Position numbers and translations under genes: made by a program
Shown: in pieces, positions 50,455-58,895 of the stretch
Layout of the letters: every line of letters starts with the position of its first letter
Position numbering within the stretch: the first letter of the stretch is position 1
Origin: Aciduricibacillus chroicocephali
Lineage (GTDB): Bacteria > Bacillota > Bacilli > Bacillales > Amphibacillaceae
Reading direction: 5' to 3'
Length of the DNA stretch: 64,000 bases
Assembly: GCF_030762805.1 (NCBI RefSeq)
Contig: NZ_CP129113.1
Span: forward strand, 418,001-482,000
Notes under the pieces: model-generated
What the model was told of the DNA's origin: nothing
The model's database searches: none
Seen by the model: the letters and a program-made list of their open reading frames with translations, nothing else

Positions 50455-50690
50455 GATGCAATGAAGCGGATTAGTACATTCCTGTTTTTCCGATATCAGA
50501 GAGGGGAGCATATGCTGGGAACTCCCTATTGGAACGGATTGGAACCTGCCGTTGAGCACGCCACGATAAGCTGGCGCGGTGCATGGCCGTTATCCATTCA
50601 AGTGTGCAGAGTTTCCTTTTCTGAGGATGTTTGCAAACAAGGGTGGTACCACCATGCTCGGTCCCTTATTTTGAGGACGGAGCTTTTTTT
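50455..50690 (+). ncRNA. T-box riboswitch, tRNA-Pro
   Basis: Stem I elements AGTA (50474) and AGAGAGGGGAGC, specifier CCU at 50545-50547 inside GGAACCTGCC, T-box core AAGGGTGGTACCACC (50639-50653), terminator GCTCGGTCC..GGACGGAGC (50656-50683) followed by seven T. Proline specifier and a prolyl-tRNA synthetase downstream agree. Confidence 0.93.
50656..50690 (+). terminator. Leader terminator of the proS T-box
   Basis: GCTCGGTCC pairs with GGACGGAGC (one mismatch), followed by TTTTTTT. Confidence 0.88.
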
Positions 50691-50725
50691 GTGTTTAAAA
50701 ATATTACATAAAGCGGGTGCAATCA

Positions 50726-52165
50726 ATGGGCAAGAAAAACAAGCAGTTTGTCGAGAAAGTCACTGCAATGGAAGATGATTTCGCACAATGGTATACGGAT
50801 GTAGTCAAGCAGGCCGAACTTGTGGATTATGGTCCGGTACGAGGCACGATGATCATCAAGCCTTATGGTTATGCAATTTGGGAAAATATTCGGGACGAGA
50901 TTGACCATCGTATTAAGGAAACAGGTCATCAGAACGTGAGCTTCCCAATGTTTATTCCAGAAAGTCTCTTGCAGAAAGAAAAGGATCATATTGAAGGTTT
51001 CGCTCCCGAAGTAGCTTGGGTTACACATGGAGGAGAAGAGGAGCTACAGGAACGTCTTGTAGTCCGACCAACTTCTGAAGTACTTTTCTGTGAATACTAC
51101 TCTAAAAATATCCACTCTTACCGTGACTTGCCTATGCTCTATAACCAGTGGGCAAACGTTGTGCGTTGGGAAAAGACGACACGTCCATTCCTTCGTTCAC
51201 TTGAATTCCACTGGCAGGAAGGCCATACAGCACATGCGACACAGGAGGATGCAGAGCAGGAAACGAACAGAATGCTTGATATGTATGCTTCTGTATGTGA
51301 AGAGATACTCGCAATTCCTGTACTTAAAGGGCGCAAGACAGATAAAGAAAAATTCGCTGGAGCGGAATATACATTAACAATCGAAAGTCTGATGCATGAT
51401 GGGAAAGCCCTTCAATCCGGTACTTCGCATTACTTCGGTACAGGCTTTGCGGATGCATTCGATATCCGTTATTTGGATAAAGAAGGCAAGCAGCAACTCG
51501 TCCATCAGACTTCATGGGGAATTACAACACGCATTATCGGTGCATTGATCATGGTTCATGGTGACAACCGAGGCCTTGTCGTACCACCACGCATGGCACC
51601 AACTCAAGCGATGATCGTACCGATTGCCCAACATAAAGAAGGCGTACTTGATAAAGCTTATGAACTTCGTGATCGACTTAAGAAAATTGCCCGCGTTGAC
51701 ATCGATGCAAGTGACAAGATGCCTGGCTGGAAGTTCAACGAGTACGAAATGAAGGGTATTCCGATCCGTATTGAAATGGGTCCGAAAGATATCGAGAACA
51801 ATCAAGTTGTCCTTGCTCGCCGTGATACAGGGGAGAAGGAATTTGTTGCTCTTGAAGACTTGGAACTTCGTCTGCCAGCGCTCTTGGAAGAAATCCAAAA
51901 AGATCTCTTCGATAAAGCACTTGCACATCGTGAGGAAATGACATCTGTAGCTAAGACAATGGATGAGTTCGGTGAAATCCTTGAATCCAAAGGTGGTTTC
52001 ATCAAAGCGATGTGGTGTGGCGATGAAGCTTGCGAGGATAAAATCAAGGAAGAATTCTCTGCTACTTCCCGATGCATTCCGTTTGAACAGGAAAAGGTTT
52101 CTGAGACTTGTGTTTGCTGTGGCAAGCCGGCTAAGGAACTCGTTTACTGGGGTAAAGCTTATTAA
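50726..52165 (+). CDS. proS: Prolyl-tRNA synthetase, short archaeal/eukaryal type
   Basis: 479 residues. Class II synthetase core: motif 2 region [20 protein letters not shown] with [20 protein letters not shown]-like [16 protein letters not shown], and motif 3 near [14 protein letters not shown]. There is no editing (INS) domain between motifs 2 and 3, and the C-terminus carries a zinc-type cysteine cluster ([11 protein letters not shown]... ETCVCCGKP) ending in YWGKAY. This is the archaeal/eukaryal architecture, unlike the roughly 560-residue bacterial ProS of B. subtilis. ATG 50726 is used; the ribosome site is modest (GGGTG 6 bases upstream). Confidence 0.94.
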   Translation: MGKKNKQFVEKVTAMEDDFAQWYTDVVKQAELVDYGPVRGTMIIKPYGYAIWENIRDEIDHRIKETGHQNVSFPMFIPESLLQKEKDHIEGFAPEVAWVTHGGEEELQERLVVRPTSEVLFCEYYSKNIHSYRDLPMLYNQWANVVRWEKTTRPFLRSLEFHWQEGHTAHATQEDAEQETNRMLDMYASVCEEILAIPVLKGRKTDKEKFAGAEYTLTIESLMHDGKALQSGTSHYFGTGFADAFDIRYLDKEGKQQLVHQTSWGITTRIIGALIMVHGDNRGLVVPPRMAPTQAMIVPIAQHKEGVLDKAYELRDRLKKIARVDIDASDKMPGWKFNEYEMKGIPIRIEMGPKDIENNQVVLARRDTGEKEFVALEDLELRLPALLEEIQKDLFDKALAHREEMTSVAKTMDEFGEILESKGGFIKAMWCGDEACEDKIKEEFSATSRCIPFEQEKVSETCVCCGKPAKELVYWGKAY

Positions 52166-52169
52166 TATA

Positions 52170-52210
52170 AGAAAAAAGACCGAGCGTCCGTATGGGAGCT
52201 CGGTTTCTTT
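52170..52210. terminator. Bidirectional terminator between proS and gpx
   Basis: ACCGAGC (52179-52185) pairs with GCTCGGT (52198-52204), with A run on the left and TTCTTTG on the right. Confidence 0.82.
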
Positions 52211-52224
52211 GTGTTGCTAAGATA

Positions 52225-52698
52225 TTAAAGCAAACGTTCAATTTCCGGCCCAATCTTCTCAGGTTTTGTTACTGGAGCAAAGCGTTTAACGACATTTCCA
52301 TTTCTATCAACCAGAAATTTTGTGAAATTCCATTTGATTTTCTCACCAAGAAGTCCCGATGTTTTCTCGGTCAAATATTTAAAGAGGGGATGGACATCTG
52401 GACCTTTCACATTCACTTTCTTATAGAAGGGGAAGGTTGTACCATAGTTTAAATTGCATTGGGTGGAAATGTCACGATCGCTAAGCGGTTCTTGATTCAT
52501 GAATTGATTACACGGAAAGCCGAGTACATGGAATCCTCTGCTCTTATACTTCTGATAGAGAGCCTCAAGTGCCTCAAGTTGAGGGGCAAAACCACAACCA
52601 GTTGCTGTATTGACGATCAGGAGAACATCACCTTGAAAAGTATCCATTGAAGCAACAGTTCCGTCAGGGGATTCAATGCTGTACTTGTAAACGGACAA
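52225..52698 (-). CDS. Glutathione-peroxidase-family thiol peroxidase
   Basis: 157 residues (BsaA-like). Catalytic cysteine in NTATGCGFAPQ, Gln in GFPCNQFMNQEP, Trp/Asn in IKWNFTKFLVD: the complete Cys-type Gpx tetrad. Bacillus enzymes of this family usually take electrons from thioredoxin rather than glutathione. TTG 52698 with GGAG 9 bases upstream is preferred to the TTG at 52704. Confidence 0.93.
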   Translation of the reverse strand: MSVYKYSIESPDGTVASMDTFQGDVLLIVNTATGCGFAPQLEALEALYQKYKSRGFHVLGFPCNQFMNQEPLSDRDISTQCNLNYGTTFPFYKKVNVKGPDVHPLFKYLTEKTSGLLGEKIKWNFTKFLVDRNGNVVKRFAPVTKPEKIGPEIERLL

Positions 52699-52768
52699 GT
52701 TCAATCACTCCAATCCTTATTGGTTGCAGACAACATATCATAGGCTGGATGAAAGTGCCAAGAACAAT

Positions 52769-52806
52769 GAAAAAGCAGATTCGCGCAATGACGAGTCTGC
52801 TTTTTG
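52769..52806 (-). terminator. Terminator of trhO
   Basis: AAAAGCAGA...TCTGCTTTT hairpin just beyond the trhO stop. Confidence 0.8.
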
Positions 52807-52808
52807 TA

Positions 52809-53774
52809 TTATGCGTGTGTTGGAAGGCTTTCGCCAATCGCTTCAAGTCGTGCTTGTACTTCATCTTCTGAAAGCTCATGTTCTTTAACGTACATGTTGC
52901 GTGGGCTCACACGGCACTCATGTGTACACCCTCGCAAGTACTTATGTTCATTCTCCTCAGAGCAGAGGAACTGGCGATTGCACTCAGGGTTTGCGCAGTT
53001 AATATAGCGCTCGCATGGTTCGCCATCAAAGTATTCACGGCCAACAACAACATGTTCTTTCTGGTTAACTGGAACTGCAATGCGCTCATCGAATACGTAG
53101 CACTGTCCATCCCAAAGTTCGCCTTGAACTTCAGGGTCTTTTCCATAAGTTACAATACCACCATGCAGCTGGCTAACATCTTCAAAACCTTCACGCTTAA
53201 GCCAGCCGGAGAATTTCTCACAACGAATTCCGCCAGTGCAGTATGTGAGGATGCGTTTGCCTTCAAGCATTTCTTTATTATCACGGACCCATTCCGGCAA
53301 TTCACGGAACGTCTCGATATCCGGGCGTATCGCACCGCGGAAATGTCCGAGGTCGTATTCATAATCATTGCGGGCATCGAGCACGATAGTGTCTTCAGCC
53401 TGCATTGCTTCAAACCACTCTTTTGGTGACAAATACTTTCCTGTCAATTCTTTTGGCTTAATATCGTCTTCCAGGCTCAAGTTGACAAGCTCCGGACGCG
53501 GACGGCAGTGCATTTTCTTGAATGCATGGCCATCGTGGTCGTCAATCTTGAAAATTGTATCATGGAAGAGTGGGCTATTTTTCATCATGTCCATATACTG
53601 TTCAGTCTGCTCATAAGTACCTGAAACAGTGCCATTAATACCTTCTTTGGCAATAAGGATGCGTCCTTTTAGACCGAGATCCTTACAGAACTTCAAATGT
53701 TCATCTGCAGTCTGTTCAGGGTCTTCAATCTCTACATAGTTGTAGTAAAGTAAAACGCGATATTGTTCTGTCAT
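52809..53774 (-). CDS. trhO: tRNA uridine-34 hydroxylase TrhO (rhodanese family, UPF0176)
   Basis: 321 residues. N-terminal UPF0176 domain ([17 protein letters not shown]), central rhodanese domain with active-site loop [12 protein letters not shown], and a C-terminal Cys-rich region ([25 protein letters not shown]). TrhO makes 5-hydroxyuridine at the wobble position of tRNA, using prephenate-independent oxygen chemistry in bacteria. ATG 53774 follows GGTGG by 9 bases; the frame opening at 53813 is too early. Confidence 0.92.
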   Translation of the reverse strand: MTEQYRVLLYYNYVEIEDPEQTADEHLKFCKDLGLKGRILIAKEGINGTVSGTYEQTEQYMDMMKNSPLFHDTIFKIDDHDGHAFKKMHCRPRPELVNLSLEDDIKPKELTGKYLSPKEWFEAMQAEDTIVLDARNDYEYDLGHFRGAIRPDIETFRELPEWVRDNKEMLEGKRILTYCTGGIRCEKFSGWLKREGFEDVSQLHGGIVTYGKDPEVQGELWDGQCYVFDERIAVPVNQKEHVVVGREYFDGEPCERYINCANPECNRQFLCSEENEHKYLRGCTHECRVSPRNMYVKEHELSEDEVQARLEAIGESLPTHA

Positions 53775-54059
53775 CAGTTGGAACCACCTGTCATTTATAT
53801 TTGCAAGATACAAATGTCGGTTCGGATATTTGATTTTTCATCTTGCACAAACGGTATTATATCAACGTTTTTTGCAATTTTCAATGGGGGTTGCAGGGAT
53901 AATTGCATGAAACTATTGAATTGGAAAGGGCATGCAAAACTAAAAGTACAATAAAACTCTTGTATCCCTATTGTGTATAAATATGCGAACAGACGCAGAA
54001 GTAAAAACTGTTATATAATAAATTTATAAATAAAATAGGTGCGGAAAGGATTTTGGGAA

Positions 54060-55193
54060 ATGGCAAGAATTATTATAGTTGGCGGTGGCATTCTTGGTGC
54101 AGCGACAGCATATCGACTCGCAAAAGCAGGAGCGGATGTAACTCTCATTGACTCAAAAGATCCGGGACAGGCTACAGATGCTGGAGCTGGCATTGTTTGT
54201 CCTTGGGTATCCAAAAGGCGTAATCCGGATTGGTATGCATTGGCAAAAGGCGGAGCACGTATTTATCAAGATTTGGTTAAAGAGCTAGAAGATGATGGCA
54301 TTACAGAGACAGGTTATGCGAAAGTCGGTTCCCTCAGCTTGCAGGAAGAAGGCCATAAGCTTCAGGAATTGTACGATATTATTTTGCAAAGAAGAGAGGG
54401 TGCTCCGGAAATCGGTGAAGTCGAGCTAATTGGTGAGCATGAAGTTCGAAGTCGCTTCCCTCTATTGAGGAGCGGATTTGGAGCTGTCTATGTATCAGGA
54501 GGAGCACGAGTAGATGGCAGGCTGCTAAGAGATGCCTTGCTGGATGGGGCTCGTCTATATGGGCTTAAACAAGTGGAAGGAAAAGCATTCCTTCTTCGGG
54601 AAGGGAATCGAATCCATGGTGTTAAAGTAGGAGATAAGGAACTTGCAGCCGATCAAGTCATTGCTGTTAATGGAGCATGGATGCAAGAGCTTCTCGAACC
54701 TCTGTTTACTGACAGCGGACTTTATTTCGATGTCAGGCCACAGCGGGCGCAGATTATCCATCTCGAAATGACAGGTATGGATGGCAGCGAGTGGCCGGTT
54801 GTAAAATCACCCTTTAATCAATATATGCTCGTATCAGGCAACCGGCTTATTGTCGGAGCGACCCAGGAGAACAATACCGGATTTGATCGTCGTATGACTG
54901 TGGGTGGGATTCATGAAATTCTCCACAAGGCTTTGGATCTAGCTCCTTCTTTAAGGGAAGCTACCGTGGTGGAGACTCGGGTTGGCTTCAGACCGATGAC
55001 CCCGGAGTCTGTGCCAGTAATGGGACTGATCCCAGGGTATGAGAATCTGTATGTCGCAAACGGGCTTGGATCGTCAGGATTGACAATGGCGCCTTACATG
55101 GCAAAGCAGCTTGCTAGCCTCGCGCTTGGAGAGCAGCTGGATGTCGAGATTGAAAATTACAAGCCGAGCAGAATTATAAAGAAGAAACGATAA
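54060..55193 (+). CDS. FAD-dependent amino-acid oxidoreductase (DadA/ThiO-like)
   Basis: 377 residues. Dinucleotide-binding fold at the N-terminus (IIIVGGGILGAATAYRLAKAG, shortened: VGGGILGAATAYRLAKAG), GAGIVCPW, and the C-terminal FAD loop ETRVGFRPMTPESVPVMG with VANGLGSSGLTMAP. It is a D-amino-acid or glycine oxidase/dehydrogenase type enzyme, but the substrate cannot be chosen from sequence. ATG 54060 with AAAGGA 9 bases upstream. No other amino-acid catabolic gene is adjacent. Confidence 0.88.
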   Translation: MARIIIVGGGILGAATAYRLAKAGADVTLIDSKDPGQATDAGAGIVCPWVSKRRNPDWYALAKGGARIYQDLVKELEDDGITETGYAKVGSLSLQEEGHKLQELYDIILQRREGAPEIGEVELIGEHEVRSRFPLLRSGFGAVYVSGGARVDGRLLRDALLDGARLYGLKQVEGKAFLLREGNRIHGVKVGDKELAADQVIAVNGAWMQELLEPLFTDSGLYFDVRPQRAQIIHLEMTGMDGSEWPVVKSPFNQYMLVSGNRLIVGATQENNTGFDRRMTVGGIHEILHKALDLAPSLREATVVETRVGFRPMTPESVPVMGLIPGYENLYVANGLGSSGLTMAPYMAKQLASLALGEQLDVEIENYKPSRIIKKKR

Positions 55194-55210
55194 ATTCATT
55201 CGTATTCCAT

Positions 55211-55235
55211 GTTTAGTTTATCTGTTGGAAGGAAT
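55211..55235 (+). promoter_or_regulatory. Candidate SigB promoter of the stress flavoprotein gene
   Basis: GTTTAG (55211-55216), 13-base spacer, AGGAAT (55230-55235); near SigB consensus. The homologous B. subtilis gene ydaG is SigB-dependent. Confidence 0.5.
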
Positions 55236-55272
55236 ACTTCAGATAAACGAATGAAACAAGGAGTGTGAACTA

Positions 55273-55695
55273 ATGGATAAAAAAGAAGTGAAAAAAGCAG
55301 TTGAGAACATCCTGGAAAACAGTTATGTTGGAACGATGTCTACAATAAGCAATGACAAGCCTAATGCTCGTTATATGACGTTTTTCCATGATGATCTGAA
55401 ACTTTATACAATTACAAGCAAGGAAACACATAAAGTTGACGAGCTCGAGAAAAATCCGTATACGCATGTGTTGCTCGGATACGATGGCGAAGGATTCGGA
55501 GACGATTATGTAGAATATGAGGGCAAGGTAAAGCAGAGCGATAATCAGAAGCTGATTGACAAGCTGTGGAATGATAAAATGGGCTACTGGTTTAATGGTC
55601 CGGATGACGAGAGAATTCTAATTCTCGAAATTGAACCGCTGCACGTCCGCCTTCTGAATAAAAAAGGCCAGCCTTCACAGGAAATCGATCTTTAA
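55273..55695 (+). CDS. General stress protein 26-like flavin-binding protein
   Basis: 140 residues of the split-barrel FMN-binding (pyridoxamine 5'-phosphate oxidase-like) fold: VGTMSTISNDKPNARYMTFF, LKLYTITSKETHKVDELEKN, VLLGYDGEGFGDDYVEYEG. Close to B. subtilis YdaG. The name comes from the fold; an oxidase activity is not implied. AAGGAG lies 9 bases before the ATG. Confidence 0.88.
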   Translation: MDKKEVKKAVENILENSYVGTMSTISNDKPNARYMTFFHDDLKLYTITSKETHKVDELEKNPYTHVLLGYDGEGFGDDYVEYEGKVKQSDNQKLIDKLWNDKMGYWFNGPDDERILILEIEPLHVRLLNKKGQPSQEIDL

Positions 55696-55770
55696 ATTGA
55701 TGGAGTAGCTTGACTTTTTTGAATCATTTCAAAAAAAAATGCAGTTTTTAAAAATATTTATCTAATTCGC

Positions 55771-55799
55771 TTGCATTTTCCAATTGAAAAGGGTAAAGT
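55771..55799 (+). promoter_or_regulatory. SigA promoter of the cold-shock gene
   Basis: TTGCAT (55771-55776), 17-base spacer, TAAAGT (55794-55799), leaving a leader of about 115 bases. Confidence 0.6.
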
Positions 55800-55805
55800 A
55801 ATAAG

Positions 55806-55922
55806 AGCAAAAGGAAATTGAAATTGGAATAATACTTTACGATCTCTTTGAACAAAGCGGTGTAAAAGTATTTATCATCATTCAATTACTTTGCACGATA
55901 TTTGTCTAAGGAGGTCATTTAA
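55806..55922 (+). other. Cold-shock 5' leader
   Basis: Long untranslated leader with a stem AATACTTTAC/GTAAAAGTATT (55831-55872) and an inner CTTTG/CAAAG stem. Such leaders control csp mRNA stability and translation with temperature. Confidence 0.6.
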
Positions 55923-56120
55923 ATGACTGGTAAAGTAAAATGGTTTAACGCAGAAAAAGGTTTTGGTTTCATCGAACGCGAAGACGGTGACGATGTATTC
56001 GTACACTTCTCTGCTATTCAAACTGAAGGATTCAAAACGCTTGAAGAAGGCGAAGATGTAGAATTCGAAATCGTTGAAGGCAACCGTGGCCCACAGGCTG
56101 CTAACGTAACTCGCCTCTAA
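55923..56120 (+). CDS. Cold shock protein, Csp family
   Basis: 65-residue OB-fold nucleic-acid chaperone with both RNP motifs (KGFGFIE and VFVHFSAI) and the standard ends MTGKVKWFN and [10 protein letters not shown]. Close to Bacillus CspB/CspD but which paralogue is unclear. AAGGAGG precedes the ATG. The long structured leader agrees with temperature control. Confidence 0.95.
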   Translation: MTGKVKWFNAEKGFGFIEREDGDDVFVHFSAIQTEGFKTLEEGEDVEFEIVEGNRGPQAANVTRL

Positions 56121-56144
56121 TTTGACGATTACTATACAGCGAGA

Positions 56145-56180
56145 AAAAGGCTTATCTTTCGAGATAAGCCTTTTATTTTT
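56145..56180 (+). terminator. Terminator of the cold-shock gene
   Basis: AAAAGGCTTATCT pairs with AGATAAGCCTTTT around a TTCG loop (56145-56174), followed by A-TTTTTT. Confidence 0.93.
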
Positions 56181-56205
56181 TATTTTTTCTTCGGAGGAAT
56201 AGCGA

Positions 56206-56508
56206 ATGGAACGGAAAGATATTGAATCCCAAGTAATTGAAAGCTATAAAAAAGATGAACAGATGATGATTCTTGTCTTCGCTCAGTGGTGCATTAATCA
56301 TGAGCTTGATCCTGAGGAACTTTACATAAAAGCTTATCCTGAGCAGGTGAAGAACCCGGCTCTTCATCATGCACTGGAGTTAACTGTACCGAAAACCGAG
56401 GCTGGAGAAATTGCAGACGAGACACTGTTTAATGTGCTTGACCTGTTTGGTAATCATGACCTTGCCTTCATCGTCCAGGAAGAAATAGAAAAACGGAAGC
56501 AATCCTGA
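56206..56508 (+). CDS. Conserved hypothetical cytosolic protein, 100 aa
   Basis: Acidic helical protein (ERKDIESQVIESYKKDEQMM, then a short ILVFAQWCINHELDPEELY and VLDLFGNHDLAFIVQEEIEK). No signal, membrane segment or known motif; I do not recognise the family. GGAGG 8 bases before ATG supports it as real. Its last codons form the left arm of the terminator. Confidence 0.75.
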   Translation: MERKDIESQVIESYKKDEQMMILVFAQWCINHELDPEELYIKAYPEQVKNPALHHALELTVPKTEAGEIADETLFNVLDLFGNHDLAFIVQEEIEKRKQS

Positions 56509-56533
56509 TAGGTAGGAGAGCTTCCGTTTTTTT
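56491..56533. terminator. Terminator overlapping the end of the 100-aa gene
   Basis: AAACGGAAGC (56491-56500) pairs with GCTTCCGTTT (56520-56529), inner TCCT/AGGA pairs, followed by TTTTTT. The TGA at 56506-56508 is inside. It also receives ykwC transcription from the other side. Confidence 0.85.
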
Positions 56534-56568
56534 TGCATGATATCTTATCTTTTAGAAAGAAGAGTGCT

Positions 56569-57447
56569 TTATCTTTCCAAATACTTGATTAAAGCCTGTG
56601 TTCCGCTGTCTTCTTCGCCCATTTCAGCCAATTGTTTATAAAGATCAAGTGCGAGTGTAAGACTTGGAAGTTGAATGCCCATCTCAACAGCGCTTTCCAA
56701 AGCAATTGTCATATCTTTAATGAAATGTTTTACATAAAATCCTGGTGCATAATCGCCCTTCAGCATACGTGGACCGAGATTCTGAAGAGCCCAGCTGTTC
56801 GCTGCTCCGGATGAAACAGTTTCTATCATTTGGGCAGGATTGAGTCCTGCTGCCTTAGCATATACGATTGCTTCACAGACACCCATCATGTTTGATGCAT
56901 TCGTAATCTGATTGCACATTTTTGCATGTTGGCCTGAGCCAGCAGGACCATGAAGCATCAAATTCGTTCCCATTGTTTCGAAAATGGGACGCAAATAGTC
57001 GAAAGCTTCAGGGACGCCGCCTGCCATAATGGCGAGCGTAGCATTCTTGGCGCCGATATCTCCGCCTGACACCGGAGCGTCTACTGCATGAATTCCTTTT
57101 TTAGCTGCTGCTTCAGCGATTTTCTGGGCGAGCAAAGGCTTCGAAGTTGTCATATCTACAAGATAGCTTCCTTCTTTAGCATTATTGAGCAAGCCTTCTT
57201 CTCCAAAATAGACTTCCTCTACATCTTTTGGGTAGCCGATCATTGTGATAATGATATCTGATTCACGGGCAAGTTCAGCGACAGTTTCTTTCCAGAAGGC
57301 TCCCGCGGCGATCAAGTCAAGCGCCTTTTCCTGCGTTCTTGTATATACGTTCAATGGGTAGCCTGCATTCTGAATATGACCTGCCATGCTTTTCCCCATG
57401 ACGCCCGTTCCGATAAAGCCGACAATCGGTTTTTTCTGGCTTGTCAT
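56569..57447 (-). CDS. ykwC: NAD(P)-dependent 3-hydroxyacid dehydrogenase YkwC
   Basis: 292-residue beta-hydroxyacid dehydrogenase of the 3-hydroxyisobutyrate/tartronate-semialdehyde family. Rossmann motif GFIGTGVMGKSMAGHI, DAPVSGGDIGAKN substrate loop, catalytic Lys in GQHAKMCNQI, and GFYVKHFIKDM near the C-terminus. It matches B. subtilis YkwC, whose substrate is unproved. ATG 57447 with AAAGGAG 9 bases upstream is preferred to earlier codons. Divergent from the GNAT gene. Confidence 0.92.
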   Translation of the reverse strand: MTSQKKPIVGFIGTGVMGKSMAGHIQNAGYPLNVYTRTQEKALDLIAAGAFWKETVAELARESDIIITMIGYPKDVEEVYFGEEGLLNNAKEGSYLVDMTTSKPLLAQKIAEAAAKKGIHAVDAPVSGGDIGAKNATLAIMAGGVPEAFDYLRPIFETMGTNLMLHGPAGSGQHAKMCNQITNASNMMGVCEAIVYAKAAGLNPAQMIETVSSGAANSWALQNLGPRMLKGDYAPGFYVKHFIKDMTIALESAVEMGIQLPSLTLALDLYKQLAEMGEEDSGTQALIKYLER

Positions 57448-57539
57448 TATGTACATCTCCTTTTCCAGACAATTTTCCTTTTCCTTCATTGTAATTCAAT
57501 TTAGAATAATAATACAGAAAAGAAAGATGGTGCAGAATT

Positions 57540-57986
57540 ATGAAATGGAACATCAAGAAATTCGAGGAATTCACGATTGATGAATTGTATGAGGTCATGA
57601 AACAGCGTTGTGATGTATTCGTAGTAGAACAGCATTGCATGGATCTTGATCTGGATGGATTGGACAGGGTTGCAGAACATTGTTTCTTAAGAAACGAAGA
57701 CGGAACAGTCATCGCTTATTGCCGGCTGCTTCCTGCAGGTACAAAATATTCATTGCCTTCAATAGGACGAGTCCTCGTTGCTAAGGAGTACCGTCGCCAA
57801 GGTTATGCGACAAAGCTTATGGAAAAGGCAATTAGCCATATTGAAAGAGAATGGAAAGAAGAGGAAATTAAAGTACAGGCGCAAGCTCATTTGCAGGACT
57901 TCTATGGTTCTCTTGGCTTCAACGCTGTATCAGAAGTTTATGAAGATGTTGGCATCCCACATATTGACATGATTCGCAAAGGCTGA
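57540..57986 (+). CDS. GNAT acetyltransferase, ElaA-like
   Basis: 148 residues: N-terminal LYEVMKQRCDVFVVEQHC, acetyl-CoA-binding loop GRVLVAKEYRRQGYATKLM and C-terminal AQAHLQDFYGSLGFNAV. This is the ElaA arrangement of the GNAT fold. The ribosome site is modest. Acceptor unknown. Confidence 0.87.
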   Translation: MKWNIKKFEEFTIDELYEVMKQRCDVFVVEQHCMDLDLDGLDRVAEHCFLRNEDGTVIAYCRLLPAGTKYSLPSIGRVLVAKEYRRQGYATKLMEKAISHIEREWKEEEIKVQAQAHLQDFYGSLGFNAVSEVYEDVGIPHIDMIRKG

Positions 57987-58003
57987 ACAGGAATCAAAGC
58001 AAC

Positions 58004-58044
58004 CGCCTCCGCGCATAGTAAGACAAAACAGTTGCGGGGAGGCG
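58004..58044 (+). promoter_or_regulatory. Hairpin sequestering the yteA ribosome site
   Basis: CGCCTCC (58004-58010) pairs with GGAGGCG (58038-58044), extended by three further pairs across one mismatch. GGAGG is the yteA Shine-Dalgarno site, so the stem should hide it. Confidence 0.6.
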
Positions 58045-58050
58045 AAAGAT

Positions 58051-58740
58051 TTGATCTCAGATTCACAACGCGAAAGCTTAAAGCAGGAACTTCAGCAGAG
58101 ACAAAATTTGCTAATTGAACAAGTCCAAGATCATTACGGACAGACATTAGAGCTCGTTAAGGAATCGATGAGTGAGCTGTCCAATTATGATAATCATCCT
58201 GCAGATATGGGGACAGAACTGTTTGAAAGGCAGAAGGACATCGCGCTTAATGAACATACTGAGAAGGAGCTCGAAGACATCAATTCAGCACTTCATTCTC
58301 TAGAGGCGGGCACGTATGGTCTATGCAGCGCATGCGGCCGCGATATTCCTTTTGAAAGGCTTGAAGCTGTACCGACAACGGATCGCTGTATTGAACATGC
58401 CGATCATCAGCCGGTTTATGAAAACAGACGACCGCTGGAAGAAGGGATTTACAGTCCGAATATAAATCCTGATGAGCTAACAGAAGAGACACAAGTTGGC
58501 TATGATGCCGAGGATACTTGGCAGGATGTAGCACGCTATGGAACTTCAGAAAGTCCTTCTGATTTTTATGAACCTAAAGCAGATTACGATGAGATGTATC
58601 CGAACAGTGACGAATTTGTCGGAGAAGCTGAGGCGATTGAGGGAATTGCGGCAGCCGATATAACAGGTAATTATGATGGCATCGCGAACAATTTCACTGG
58701 TTATGCCGATCTTGTCGACATTGAGAAAGAAACGGATTAA
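58051..58740 (+). CDS. yteA: DksA/TraR-type zinc-finger protein YteA
   Basis: 229 residues. N-terminal coiled-coil (EQVQDHYGQTLELVKESMSE), then NHPADMGTELFERQKDIAL and a TraR/DksA zinc finger LCSACGRDIPFERL...DRCIEH (Cys-Cys-Cys-His). The C-terminal part is acidic and low complexity. B. subtilis YteA is the homologue. DksA-like proteins modulate RNA polymerase; this is unproved for YteA. TTG 58051 has GGAGG 8 bases upstream, inside the hairpin described above. Confidence 0.9.
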   Translation: MISDSQRESLKQELQQRQNLLIEQVQDHYGQTLELVKESMSELSNYDNHPADMGTELFERQKDIALNEHTEKELEDINSALHSLEAGTYGLCSACGRDIPFERLEAVPTTDRCIEHADHQPVYENRRPLEEGIYSPNINPDELTEETQVGYDAEDTWQDVARYGTSESPSDFYEPKADYDEMYPNSDEFVGEAEAIEGIAAADITGNYDGIANNFTGYADLVDIEKETD

Positions 58741-58744
58741 CCGC

Positions 58745-58785
58745 AAGCGGGGAAGAGCAATCGTCTGCTTTTCCCGCTTTTCTTT
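58745..58785 (+). terminator. Terminator of yteA
   Basis: AAGCGGGGAAGAGCA pairs, with small mismatches, with TGCTTTTCCCGCTT (58745-58779), then TTCTTTT. Confidence 0.8.
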
Positions 58786-58825
58786 TATGCTTGAGAAGAA
58801 TTTTGTCGATTTAAGCAAAAAACGT

Positions 58826-58854
58826 TTTTCATTTAATTGAACACATGCTATAAT
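58826..58854 (+). promoter_or_regulatory. Promoter of typA
   Basis: TATAAT (58849-58854) with a weak -35 TTTTCA (58826-58831) at 17 bases. Confidence 0.6.
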
Positions 58855-58895
58855 ATGTAAGTTACAGATCCTGTTAGAAAAGAGGAACTACACTT

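Noticed and set aside
50425-50778. 117-codon frame running through the proS leader
   Set aside because: It spans the T-box and its terminator; no Shine-Dalgarno site and no protein-like sequence.
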